Shown here: piece after piece, positions 10,301 through 17,267 of the stretch
Layout of the letters: each line of letters starts with the position of its first letter
Position numbering within the stretch: position 1 is the first letter of the stretch
Assembly (NCBI GenBank): GCA_024421085.1
Contig: JAHQYN010000024.1
Coordinates: forward strand, 1 to 35,966
Length of the DNA stretch: 35,966 bases
Reading direction: 5' to 3'
Origin: Acidimicrobiia bacterium
GTDB taxonomy: Bacteria > Actinomycetota > Acidimicrobiia > Acidimicrobiales > Aldehydirespiratoraceae
Notes under the pieces: model-generated
Database searches by the model: none
What the model saw: the letters and a program-made list of their open reading frames with translations, nothing else
What the model was told of the DNA's origin: nothing
Program-made: the position numbers and the translations under genes

Positions 10301-12482
10301 GATTGGGCTGGGTCAGACGCCAACCACGCGCGAGGTCCCAGTATACGCGATACACAAGCACACTCTCGAGTGCGCTTTCTGTCTGCTGTCTGGCCAAGCC
10401 CTTCAATTCCGGTTCAAACGCGTAGCTCTTGAACGGCAGATCAAGTGCATCAAAAACCCTCCGCGGCAGTTCATCGAAGCTCAGGCCCGCCGGCCCCGCC
10501 GCCTTGGCTGCTTGATACAGGGCAGCTCGAAGCAACGTGACTTGCACAAAATCGTTGAAGTGGCCTGCCTGGAGGGATGCGTCCTGGCGATTGTCAGTGA
10601 AAGACAGCAGCTTCTTGGCAATGTCTGGAAGATCGGCTGAGTCACGCAAGTTCTTGACCGTGGCGAGCGACATGATGGTGGTCGCGGTGGAACGCCCATC
10701 AGAACCGAGAGTGCTCAACCGGCTGAAGTCCCGGCCCAACCTGCCCGCGTACGACACTCCGCAGGAAAGGCAGAATCGAAACGGTGTCGGAACCCACCAC
10801 GCTGCCACACCCGTTTCCCCAATTTCGCCCGAAGGACTCACCACGGAGAGTCTGGGAATGTGTTCGCGGTGATTCTTCCGAAGCCGACCCTCATCGTCGA
10901 GCCAGTCCAGTGGGAGCTTCTGCAGCATGGTTGCGGGGTCTTCGGGCCAGGGTTCACTGGTGCTCAGATAGATGAAGCCTGCGACTCCCTCGTCGTCATC
11001 GTCTTGGGCATCGCCAAGGTCTCTAGGCACCAGAACCGGCCCGGTTGAACGATCTTGGCGGCGCACCACGTAGTAGTCCTGCCCACACTCACGGCAGAAC
11101 GCGAGTGGCAACAACACCTTCGAACGATTCGTGCCGGGCACAAAACGTTGTCGGGTGAGCGTGATGTATCGATCATCGGGGGCCTCGGGAGGTGCGTAAA
11201 CCGTGTCACCACGGCTCAAGAACTGATGCAGCCGGAAGGCGAAGGCAGGGAAACCACTGTCGTTTTCGATCGAATACCCCGCAAGCAGATGGGCCTTGAT
11301 CGCTTCGACGCATTCGTCAGGGGGAAGACCGGTCAGGGTGCTCAGCCGCGCCGCTGCGCCTGTAGGGCCTTCGATGGCCAGCGGTTGGGCGCGAACCAGC
11401 CTGCCTTCCTCTTCGACAAGCCCGAATGTTGACTCGATCCAACTTGAGAGCGGACTGGCGATGAACTGCTCGTAGTCGTTCGGCGGCGTTTGTCTCTCCG
11501 TTACACACTCAGCGAGAGCAGCGACGAATGCCGGATCGTTGTCGCTCTGCTCGACTGTTACCCGTTCAAGCGTCTCGCCGATCACGCGTTCGGGACCCAC
11601 GTCCGTGCCGAAGATTGTGCTGGCCACCTCGGCGATCTTGGCTTTGCGCTCCTCGGGGTCGCCCTCGCTGGACATGGTCGCCGACGTGCCCACACACAAG
11701 AGGTCTGATGCACCCGACGCTTCTCGGAGCCTGCGCACCAGCAGTGAGACGTCAGCGCCCTGACGACCCCGATACGTGTGCAGCTCGTCCAGCACCAGGT
11801 AGCGCAGGTCCGAGAAGCGCCGAACTAGCCGTCTATCCGTGTAACGCGTGAGGATCAACTCCAACATCACATAGTTGGTGAGAATGACATCAGGAGGGTT
11901 CTGAAGGATCGCCTCGCGGGCATCGCGATCATCTTGACCGGTGTAGCGGGCGAAGCTCACCGGTCTGGCGCCACCCCAGGAGCCGTGATCGAGGAACTTG
12001 GCGAGTTCGTCGGCCTGGCTGTTGGCGAGGGCGTTCATCGGGTAGACCACGACAGCCTTCACACCTTCGCCCGTGCCGCTGCGTAGCACATGATCAACAA
12101 TGGGTACGATGTAGCTCAGGCTCTTGCCCGAACCTGTTCCTGTCGTGAGGACATAGTTGTCGCCGGCCTTCGCTGCACGGATTGCGTCCACCTGATGCTG
12201 GTGCAGTGCCATCTGCTTGCCCACCGCATCATCAGCAGACTTGTCGAGGCGAAAGATCTCCCGACACCGCTCGTGCAGAATCCTCAAGTTCACGAACTCG
12301 TCGACCGTCCCGCCACTCTTGAACGCCGGGTTCAGGCCAATCTGAGGCGCCGGCCAGAGCCTGCCCCGCTCAAACGCCTCATCGACATGCCCGTGGATAC
12401 GGTCATCCTTGATGGCTAGGAAACTGGTCGCGTACCGGCGGTAGCTCTCAATCAGTTCATCCCTGAGTCTGAAAACGTCCAT
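7341..12482 (-). CDS. DEAD/DEAH helicase fused to DUF1998-type zinc domain and PD-(D/E)XK-like nuclease
   Basis: A 1713-residue first gene of the defence operon. Walker A TGTGSGKS is at about 114-121, DELH at 232-235, SAT at 267-269 and motif VI QRSGRAGRSGQ near 1005. Zinc-type cysteine pairs occur near 466 (CREC), 574 (CLSC) and 1300-1325 (CAQC and CVLC). A four-cysteine block CEAACYDCLLSYRNQ near 1560 is the hallmark of DUF1998/MZB domains. The last 100 residues contain RVDF near 1643 and VIFIDGPHHDD near 1658, resembling Vsr/DUF559 nucleases. ATG 12482 is preferred over GTG 12515: the protein then begins MDVFRLRDEL as relatives do, a purine-rich AGGA precedes it, and the longer form would start inside a hairpin. 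It combines features that DISARM places in DrmA (helicase), DrmB (DUF1998) and DrmC (nuclease). The domain calls are firm except the nuclease, which is probable. Confidence 0.75.
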   Translation of the reverse strand: MDVFRLRDELIESYRRYATSFLAIKDDRIHGHVDEAFERGRLWPAPQIGLNPAFKSGGTVDEFVNLRILHERCREIFRLDKSADDAVGKQMALHQHQVDAIRAAKAGDNYVLTTGTGSGKSLSYIVPIVDHVLRSGTGEGVKAVVVYPMNALANSQADELAKFLDHGSWGGARPVSFARYTGQDDRDAREAILQNPPDVILTNYVMLELILTRYTDRRLVRRFSDLRYLVLDELHTYRGRQGADVSLLVRRLREASGASDLLCVGTSATMSSEGDPEERKAKIAEVASTIFGTDVGPERVIGETLERVTVEQSDNDPAFVAALAECVTERQTPPNDYEQFIASPLSSWIESTFGLVEEEGRLVRAQPLAIEGPTGAAARLSTLTGLPPDECVEAIKAHLLAGYSIENDSGFPAFAFRLHQFLSRGDTVYAPPEAPDDRYITLTRQRFVPGTNRSKVLLPLAFCRECGQDYYVVRRQDRSTGPVLVPRDLGDAQDDDDEGVAGFIYLSTSEPWPEDPATMLQKLPLDWLDDEGRLRKNHREHIPRLSVVSPSGEIGETGVAAWWVPTPFRFCLSCGVSYAGRLGRDFSRLSTLGSDGRSTATTIMSLATVKNLRDSADLPDIAKKLLSFTDNRQDASLQAGHFNDFVQVTLLRAALYQAAKAAGPAGLSFDELPRRVFDALDLPFKSYAFEPELKGLARQQTESALESVLVYRVYWDLARGWRLTQPNLEQTGLLKIEYPSLDDLAADESEWSSCHPVLDKVVPQTRAFVLRVLLDMIRREVAVRVDVTEAAEQAQIKRRSDQALRGGWAIEDDRLRVAPVVVPRGRTRGDVRDTVFVSARGGYGQFLRRPNALGEDQRLTLADTDEIIRQLFERLRIYGLLAAVGEDRQGVTKYQLPAAAMRWVAGDGDEPYQDHIRMPHAPGQRRTNHFFMDLYTKMGESLRGVEAREHTAQVPYEDRLEREDRFRTAELPVLYCSPTMELGVDISQLNVVNMRNVPPTPANYAQRSGRAGRSGQPALVFTYCTAGNSHDQHYFQRPEQMVAGQVEAPRLELANQDLLRAHVHAIWLAESGIDLGASMTDVLDLADELDEPPIFGDISKHFADATVRAKAKARAEKVLADLGPRLSKAPWWHDGWLDDALASMEDRFGEALNRWRSLYKAAMQQAREQSKIKQSASSTKEQKRSADRLRREAENQLDLLRAESDSRNQSDFYTYRYFAAEGFLPGYSFPRLPLSAFIPGRKSRFSNPEFLQRPRFLAINEFGPQSLVYHEGARYRINRVILPVGDLELDDGSIATQEAKQCAQCGYLHPLTGGVHPDVCVLCDNELPPPLKSLFRLQNVSTVRRDRITSDEEERQRKGYEIISGIYFAEREGKLSVDEAIVRGPDGEDLLHLAYGDTATIWRINLGWRRRQNRGQLGFVLDIERGYWSSANDAEAEDDDDPQSNRTRRVVPFVEDSRNVLLVTPVQDMSIEEMSSLQAALKVAFQVVFQLEEDEVAAEPLPSVDSRNQLLFYESAEGGAGALRRLVDEPTLWRRVAEEALRRCHIDPSNGEELPFPSGEKCEAACYDCLLSYRNQTEHQLLDRRAAEPVLGQLRKAKLVPPKEVEAALDSGVESSLERRFLNHLRTHGFRLPDRSQVYIKQANTRVDFYYSAQRTVIFIDGPHHDDARRQARDEEQEAALRRLGLLVVRLGYQDDWKQIIESNERVFGEGTL

Positions 12483-12510
12483 ATCCTGCCCTGCCTCAAC
12501 TGCCAGGCGT

Positions 12511-12527
12511 GTCACTCGCTGAGTGAC
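12511..12527 (-). promoter_or_regulatory. 17-bp hyphenated palindrome upstream of the defence operon
   Basis: GTCACTC and GAGTGAC form a perfect 7-bp inverted repeat around a 3-base spacer, 29 bases upstream of the helicase ATG. It lies between the zinc-ribbon gene (stop at 12565) and the defence operon on the same strand. No T-run follows on the minus strand, so an operator or a leader hairpin is as likely as a terminator for the zinc-ribbon gene. Confidence 0.45.
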
Positions 12528-12564
12528 TTCGTAGCAGAAACCAACCGCGCACGCAGGAATGCGC

Positions 12565-12753
12565 CTAGTCGTCTTTGAGGGCGACGGCGTTGGGGGTGAC
12601 GTTCATCTTCGGTTCGTACTCGGGGGCCGTCACCTCCACGGCTTCGCCGCCGAGGCTGGCCCTGAGCTGCTCGCGGCATGATGCGCAGGGGCCGTAGTAC
12701 TCGACTTCGCACTCTGTGGCGCAGCGCGGACAGGTGATCGACAGGATTTCCAT
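12565..12753 (-). CDS. small zinc-ribbon protein, 62 aa
   Basis: Begins at ATG 12753 and encodes MEILSITCPRC, then a spacer and GPCASC: two CxxC pairs about 15 residues apart, a rubredoxin-like knuckle pattern that should bind one zinc. The remaining 35 residues are polar with no transmembrane segment. It is divergent from the FAD oxidoreductase gene (100 bp between the starts) and upstream of the defence operon on the same strand. Its G+C content resembles the chromosomal side, so I take it as the first gene outside the island. I do not recognise a function. The regular cysteine spacing is the only strong evidence that the frame is real. Confidence 0.6.
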   Translation of the reverse strand: MEILSITCPRCATECEVEYYGPCASCREQLRASLGGEAVEVTAPEYEPKMNVTPNAVALKDD

Positions 12754-12796
12754 GAGTGCAGTGTGGCGCGTCGGGGGCGCAAGCCAGCTGACCCGA

Positions 12797-12846
12797 TCTG
12801 AGAATGTCGCGATTTCGGATATGATCCCGCATCGCGCAGGAGGGGG
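12797..12846 (+). promoter_or_regulatory. promoter and ribosome binding site of the FAD oxidoreductase gene
   Basis: A good -10 hexamer TATGAT lies at 12820-12825, with only a weak -35 (TCTGAG, 12797-12802, 17-base spacing). The start site would be near 12832. The strong Shine-Dalgarno AGGAGG at 12838-12843 is 10 bases before ATG 12854 and decides that start over upstream in-frame ATGs. Confidence 0.5.
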
Positions 12847-12853
12847 CAGTCAT

Positions 12854-14305
12854 ATGGACGGTGACCAGAGCCGCGCGTCGGAGGCGCAGGTTGTGGTGAT
12901 CGGCGCGGGTCCCGCGGGGCTGACCGCCGCCTACCAACTCGGCAAGCACGGTCGCAGCGCGCTCATCTTGGAAGCAGACGATGTGGTGGGCGGAATCTCG
13001 CGCACGGCCAAGCGCGACGGCTGGCGATTCGATATCGGCGGCCACCGCTTCTTCACCAAAGTCGCCCCGGTGTCGGACCTCTGGCACGAGATCCTCCCCG
13101 CGGAGGACTTCCTGTTGCGCCCCCGCATGAGCCGGATCTTCTATCAGGGCAAGTTCTACGACTACCCCCTCAAGGCCGTCAACGCACTCAAGAATCTGGG
13201 GATCGTCGAAGCGGTCCGCTGCGTCATGTCCTACTTCTGGGTCAAGATTCGGCCGCCGCAGGACCAGACGTCCTTCGAGGGATACGTCGCCGCCAAGTTC
13301 GGTTGGCGGCTCTACAAGACCTTCTTCAAGACCTACACCGAGAAAGTCTGGGGCGTGCCGGCCGATGAGCTCGAGGCGGACTGGGCCGCGCAGCGAATCA
13401 AGAACCTGAACCTGATCAACGCGATCACCGGCGCGATCATTCCCAGACGGAACTCCAAGGGCATCACCAGCCTCATCGAGGAGTTCGAGTATCCGCGCCA
13501 CGGCCCCGGAATGATGTGGGAAAGATGCACCGAGTTGGTCACCGAGCAGGGCAGCACAATCGAGTTCAACTCGAAAGTCACCAAGATCCGCCACGCTGAC
13601 GGTGTTGCCACCGAGGTCGTCACGACCGGCCCAAAGGGTCAACGTGCATACGCATGCGACGCGGTCATCTCCTCGATGCCGATTCCCCGGCTCGTCCAGG
13701 CCATGTACCCCCCGGCTTCGCCCGAGGCGCTGCGCGCCGCCGCCCAACTCAAGTTCCGTGACTTCCTGACAGTCGCCCTGGTGGTCCCCGCCGAAGACGG
13801 CTTCCCCGACAACTGGATCTACATCCACTCCCCCGAAGTCTCGGTCGGCCGGGTGCAGAACTTCGGGTCGTGGTCGCCGGACATGATCCCGGTGCAGGGC
13901 AAGACATGTCTGGGCCTCGAATTCTTCGTCAACGAGGGCGACGAACTCTGGGAGACCGACGACGACGACCTCGTGGCTCTGGGGACCAGAGAGATGGCGA
14001 CCCTCGGCCTGCTCGACCCCGCCCGAGTCGAGCGGGGGTATGTGGTGCGGATGCCCAAGGCGTACCCGATGTACGACGCTGCCTACAAGGCGAACGTCGA
14101 CACCCTGCGCGCTTGGCTCAGCGACGCTGCCCGCAACGTTCACCCGGTCGGTCGCAACGGGATGCACCGCTACAACAACCAGGACCATTCCATGTACACG
14201 GCGATGCTCACCGTCGAGAACCTCGTCAACGGCACCAGCCACGATGTCTGGGAGGTAAACGTCGAGGCGGACTACCACGAGGAACGCAAGGCGGGCGGCC
14301 ACTGA
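12854..14305 (+). CDS. FAD-dependent oxidoreductase, UDP-galactopyranose-mutase/amine-oxidase-like
   Basis: A 483-residue cytosolic flavoprotein. The dinucleotide-binding loop VVVIGAGPAGLTAAYQL is near residues 14-30, followed by the acidic strand end and GGISRTA. FDIGGHRFF near 60 is the second FAD contact typical of this group. The later segments YNNQDHSMYTAM and VNGTSHDVWEVN form the C-terminal FAD-binding region. This family (COG1232-like) includes protoporphyrinogen oxidases and sugar-nucleotide mutase relatives. In actinobacterial cell-wall loci members sit beside polyprenol-phosphate glycosyltransferases, as here, where a family 2 enzyme starts 39 bases downstream. A role in modifying a lipid-linked or nucleotide sugar is inferred from context. 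The substrate cannot be read from sequence. Confidence 0.8.
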   Translation: MDGDQSRASEAQVVVIGAGPAGLTAAYQLGKHGRSALILEADDVVGGISRTAKRDGWRFDIGGHRFFTKVAPVSDLWHEILPAEDFLLRPRMSRIFYQGKFYDYPLKAVNALKNLGIVEAVRCVMSYFWVKIRPPQDQTSFEGYVAAKFGWRLYKTFFKTYTEKVWGVPADELEADWAAQRIKNLNLINAITGAIIPRRNSKGITSLIEEFEYPRHGPGMMWERCTELVTEQGSTIEFNSKVTKIRHADGVATEVVTTGPKGQRAYACDAVISSMPIPRLVQAMYPPASPEALRAAAQLKFRDFLTVALVVPAEDGFPDNWIYIHSPEVSVGRVQNFGSWSPDMIPVQGKTCLGLEFFVNEGDELWETDDDDLVALGTREMATLGLLDPARVERGYVVRMPKAYPMYDAAYKANVDTLRAWLSDAARNVHPVGRNGMHRYNNQDHSMYTAMLTVENLVNGTSHDVWEVNVEADYHEERKAGGH

Positions 14306-14358
14306 TGGCCGCGTCGCGCTGCGAGCCGTTCGACGAGCCGTTCGATGAGCGGGTCTGA
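14305..14358 (+). CDS. 17-codon bridging reading frame
   Basis: ATG 14305 overlaps the oxidoreductase stop as TGATG, and the frame runs to TGA 14356-14358, 14 bases into the glycosyltransferase gene. The product would be MAASRCEPFDEPFDERV. Its second half comes from a 12-bp tandem repeat. It could couple translation across the gap, but it may equally be chance; there are no homologs I recognise. Confidence 0.2.
   Translation: MAASRCEPFDEPFDERV
14323..14346 (+). repeat. 12-bp tandem repeat, two units
   Basis: GAGCCGTTCGAC is followed directly by GAGCCGTTCGAT and then GAGCGG. The second unit's C-to-T difference supplies the ATG start (14345) of the downstream glycosyltransferase. Confidence 0.7.
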
Positions 14359-15073
14359 GCGCGAACGGACGATCGTCGTCGTCCCGGCCTACAACGAGCA
14401 GGAGGCGCTGCCCGCGGTGCTCGCCCAACTCGCCGCCACGGTGGGCGACCTCGACGTGATCGTGGTTGATGACGGTTCGAGCGATTCCACGGCGACGGTG
14501 GCGCGCGATGCCGGGGTGCGATGCATCGTGCTGCCCTTCAACCTCGGCATCGGCGGGGCGCTGCGGGCCGGCTACCGCTACGCGGTTGACCACGGTTATC
14601 AGCGGGCCGTGCAGTTCGACGCCGACGGTCAGCATCGCGCCGATCAGATCGGGGTGCTGACCGCAGCGCTCGATTCGGGCGCCGACCTGGCGGTCGGCTC
14701 CCGCTTCCTGGAGGGGGACTACGACGTCGGGCGCAGCCGGGCGGCGGCGATGTGGGTGCTGAGGGTGGGCGTTCGAGTGATCACCGGGCAGTCCTTCAGC
14801 GACACGTCGTCGGGGTTCCGGGCAATTCAGGGAGACCTGCTGGAAGTCTTCGCCCGGGAGTACCCCGTCAACTACATGGACTCCGTGGAGACCCTCGTCG
14901 AGGCCTGTCGCCGTGGGTACACCGTCGTTGAGGTTCCAGCGTTGATGAGCCAACGCACCGGCGGCGTACCGTCGCAACGTCCGTTGAGGCTGGTCTACCA
15001 CTACGCCCGCCTGATAGTTGCCCTCATAGGCTCCCCCCGCCGCAGAACCAAACCCACCCGCGCGCCCCGTTAG
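14345..15073 (+). CDS. family 2 glycosyltransferase, polyprenol-phosphate mannosyltransferase-like
   Basis: A 242-residue protein with a GT-A fold. VVVPAYNEQEALP opens the nucleotide-binding half, VIVVDDGSSDST carries the first acidic cluster, and FDADGQH is the metal-binding DXD. SDTSSGFRAI follows, as in dolichol- or polyprenol-phosphate sugar transferases. There is no C-terminal membrane segment, so it is the soluble short form that works at the inner face of the membrane. It probably makes a lipid-linked sugar donor for membrane glycosyltransferases such as the arabinofuranosyltransferase downstream; that link is inference. ATG 14345 is the first start in this frame and gives the expected N terminus. 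The gene converges on the next glycosyltransferase with 23 bases between stops. Confidence 0.85.
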   Translation: MSGSERERTIVVVPAYNEQEALPAVLAQLAATVGDLDVIVVDDGSSDSTATVARDAGVRCIVLPFNLGIGGALRAGYRYAVDHGYQRAVQFDADGQHRADQIGVLTAALDSGADLAVGSRFLEGDYDVGRSRAAAMWVLRVGVRVITGQSFSDTSSGFRAIQGDLLEVFAREYPVNYMDSVETLVEACRRGYTVVEVPALMSQRTGGVPSQRPLRLVYHYARLIVALIGSPRRRTKPTRAPR

Positions 15074-15096
15074 TTCGGCTCCAGCTGCGCCCGGCG

Positions 15097-16002
15097 CTAG
15101 CAACGAGTTCTTCCGTGGGGGTGTTCTTTGGAGCTGATCCGGGCCGGTGGGGGGCCGTAGCGGCCGCGGAGATGGTCCCAGATCGCCAACAGCCGTCCGC
15201 GAATCGACCAGTGCAGCCCCCGCGCCGGTGGGTGAACGACTCCCACCGGGATCTGGACCAGCGCCACGGCTATACGAAACAGCGAGTTGGTGACACCGAA
15301 GTGTTCACGAAGCATCAACAGCGTGTTGCGCAGTTGCAGGTAGGCGACCCGTTCGACCGAGGAGCTCATGCCGGGGTTGCGGACCTCGGCTCCCCGGACC
15401 ACCCCGCACAACCAACCCGCTCTGGCGGCACGAATACCCAACTCGGCCTCTTCGCAGTAGGCGAAGTAGCGTTCGTCGAACAGACCGACCTCCAACAGGA
15501 AGCTCCTCCGGCACATCATCAGCGTTCCGTGCGGATAGTCGGAGGGGTCGAATCCCCGGGTCGCTGTCGGTGCCGCGTCGATCGAGCCGAGGAACGGCTG
15601 GATGATCGGACGTGCGTTGTCTCCGACGTCCGCGCTCATCAGCCCGACCCGCGGCTTGTCGGCAACGGCCGCCAGCATCTTCTCGATCGTGTCCGGGTTG
15701 GGCACCGCATCATGGGGTGCGAGCGCCACCCACTGCCCGGTTCCGCGTCGCAGGAAACGTCTCATACCGACGTTGGCCCCGGGCCCGAACCCGAGGTTGC
15801 GGCCGGTGATGATCAGTTCGGCTTCGCCCACCAGGTCGGTGAGCGCTCCGGCAGTCGAGGCTTCGCTGCCGTTGTCGACGACTGTCACCTGCGTGGGAAC
15901 CGTCTGCGACCTGAAAGTCTCGACGGTGCGTCCTATCTGCTCAGCACGGTTGCGGTGAACCACCACAACCGTCACCGGCTCGGTGTCGGGCGCCCCAGTC
16001 AT
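15097..16002 (-). CDS. family 2 glycosyltransferase, rhamnosyltransferase-like
   Basis: A 301-residue GT-A enzyme of the COG1216 type. VTVVVVHRNR begins the fold, VTVVDNGSE is the donor-binding acidic turn, and GRNLGFGPGANVGM is the conserved GN-GFG-A-N segment of this group. PHDAVPNPD replaces the more usual LNPD/DXD segment. FDERYFAYCEEAELGIRA is the catalytic ED-like region. It probably transfers a deoxy-sugar or hexose to an envelope glycan. ATG 16002 is chosen because upstream sequence in the same frame (back to 16251) is arginine-rich, lacks family similarity and would overlap the divergent family 4 gene. The two divergent starts are 59 bases apart and must share a compact promoter region. 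Confidence 0.8.
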   Translation of the reverse strand: MTGAPDTEPVTVVVVHRNRAEQIGRTVETFRSQTVPTQVTVVDNGSEASTAGALTDLVGEAELIITGRNLGFGPGANVGMRRFLRRGTGQWVALAPHDAVPNPDTIEKMLAAVADKPRVGLMSADVGDNARPIIQPFLGSIDAAPTATRGFDPSDYPHGTLMMCRRSFLLEVGLFDERYFAYCEEAELGIRAARAGWLCGVVRGAEVRNPGMSSSVERVAYLQLRNTLLMLREHFGVTNSLFRIAVALVQIPVGVVHPPARGLHWSIRGRLLAIWDHLRGRYGPPPARISSKEHPHGRTRC

Positions 16003-16061
16003 TGTCGGCCAGCATGCTGCGCGCCGTGAGAGTTGGGCAACCCGGCGGCTAACCTGCGTCG

Positions 16062-17267
16062 GTGCCGCGGGTGCCTGAACCAACGGAATTCGCTTCGTCG
16101 GCCGACGCCGCACCGACGGTCGGCAAGATCGGCGACCTTGCTGCCGAAGCAGGGATCGGGCGTGTCCACATGCTGGCTTGGCGCGACCTCGCCGACGTGG
16201 AGGCGGGCGGTTCAGAGATCCATGCTTCCGCGGTGGCCTCGCTGTGGGCACAGGCCGGCGTGGAGGTCACCATCCGGACCTCCTATGCGCAGGGTTCGCC
16301 ACCTGAATCGACCCGTGACGGCTACCGGGTGATCCGCCGAGCAGGGAGATATCTGGTGTTTCCGCGTGCCGCGTTCGCTGAGGCGACGGGTCGCCACGGC
16401 CCCCGCGACGCTCTGGTCGAGATCTGGAACGGGGTGCCCTTCTTCTCACCTGTCTGGGCGCGCGGCCCACGCGTCACCTGGTTGCACCATGTGCACACCG
16501 AGATGTGGCCGCTGGTGCTCACTCCCCGGCTGGCCCGGATCGGGCAGGTCCTTGAGAGCCGATTGGCGCCACCGTTCTACCGTCGAACACCGGTGGTGAC
16601 GCTCAGCGAGTCGAGCAAGGCGATGCTGCTGAAGCGGTTGGGGTTTCGAGATGAGAACGTGCATGTCGTGGCGCCCGGGGTCTCACCGATGTTCTCGGGG
16701 GCCGGCGAGAAGTCTGAGTCGCCGAGTGTGTTGGCCGTCGGCCGCCTGATGCCTCCCAAGGCTTTCGACGAGCTGATCGAGGCGATGGCCCGGGTCCGTG
16801 AGGTCGTGCCTGCGACCCTGACGATCGTTGGTGAGGGCTACGCCCGGGATGCTCTCGAGAACCAGATCTCGCGTCTGGGAGCAGAGCATTGGTGTGAGCT
16901 GGCGGGTCGAGTCGACGATCAGACGCTGGTCGGGCTCTACCGGTCATCATGGGTCGTGGCGGCTGCCTCGAAGAGTGAAGGCTGGGGCATGACCCTGACC
17001 GAGGCCGCAGCATGCGGCACTCCCGCTGTTGCAACGAGGATCACCGGCCATTGCGATGCCGTGTCCGACGGCGTCACGGGTCTGCTGGTTGATTCCCCGA
17101 ACGGTCTCGTCGAGGCGCTGGTGAGTGTATTGAGCAACTCGGAGTTGCGCGACCGCATGGCTGAGGCGGCCCGCCGACGAGCACTCGGGTTCACCTGGGA
17201 GCGCACCGCGTATGACACGATGGCGGTGCTCGCCGCGGCTGCTCGACGCACCCGCCATGGGTCGTAG
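16062..17267 (+). CDS. family 4 glycosyltransferase
   Basis: A 401-residue GT-B enzyme that retains the anomeric configuration. The N-terminal acceptor-side loop MLAWRDLADVEAGGSEIHA is near 37-55. The second Rossmann half begins SPSVLAVGRLMPPKAFDEL. The donor-binding E-x7-E motif lies in EGWGMTLTEAAACGTPA, followed by VSDGVTGLLVD. The start is GTG 16062; ATG 16170, just before the conserved MLAWRD segment, is a possible shorter start, and neither has a strong ribosome binding site. The 3' end overlaps the AftD gene by 11 bases, suggesting the two are co-expressed and act on the same glycan. The sugar is unknown. Confidence 0.85.
   Translation: MPRVPEPTEFASSADAAPTVGKIGDLAAEAGIGRVHMLAWRDLADVEAGGSEIHASAVASLWAQAGVEVTIRTSYAQGSPPESTRDGYRVIRRAGRYLVFPRAAFAEATGRHGPRDALVEIWNGVPFFSPVWARGPRVTWLHHVHTEMWPLVLTPRLARIGQVLESRLAPPFYRRTPVVTLSESSKAMLLKRLGFRDENVHVVAPGVSPMFSGAGEKSESPSVLAVGRLMPPKAFDELIEAMARVREVVPATLTIVGEGYARDALENQISRLGAEHWCELAGRVDDQTLVGLYRSSWVVAAASKSEGWGMTLTEAAACGTPAVATRITGHCDAVSDGVTGLLVDSPNGLVEALVSVLSNSELRDRMAEAARRRALGFTWERTAYDTMAVLAAAARRTRHGS

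Noticed and set aside
590-12482. BREX or Pgl system
   Set aside because: The methylase is PglX-like, but there is no PglZ phosphatase, BrxC ATPase or BrxL/Lon gene in the window, and the two helicases fit DISARM-type proteins better.
12512-15103. A long open frame on the minus strand (863 codons)
   Set aside because: It lies antisense to the FAD oxidoreductase and a glycosyltransferase that show clear motifs. Its product is a His/Val/Gly/Arg-rich shadow typical of G+C-rich coding DNA.
15097-16251. A longer N terminus for the minus-strand glycosyltransferase, starting at 16251
   Set aside because: The extra 83 residues are Arg/Pro-rich, lack family similarity and overlap the divergent family 4 gene; ATG 16002 directly precedes the GT-A fold.
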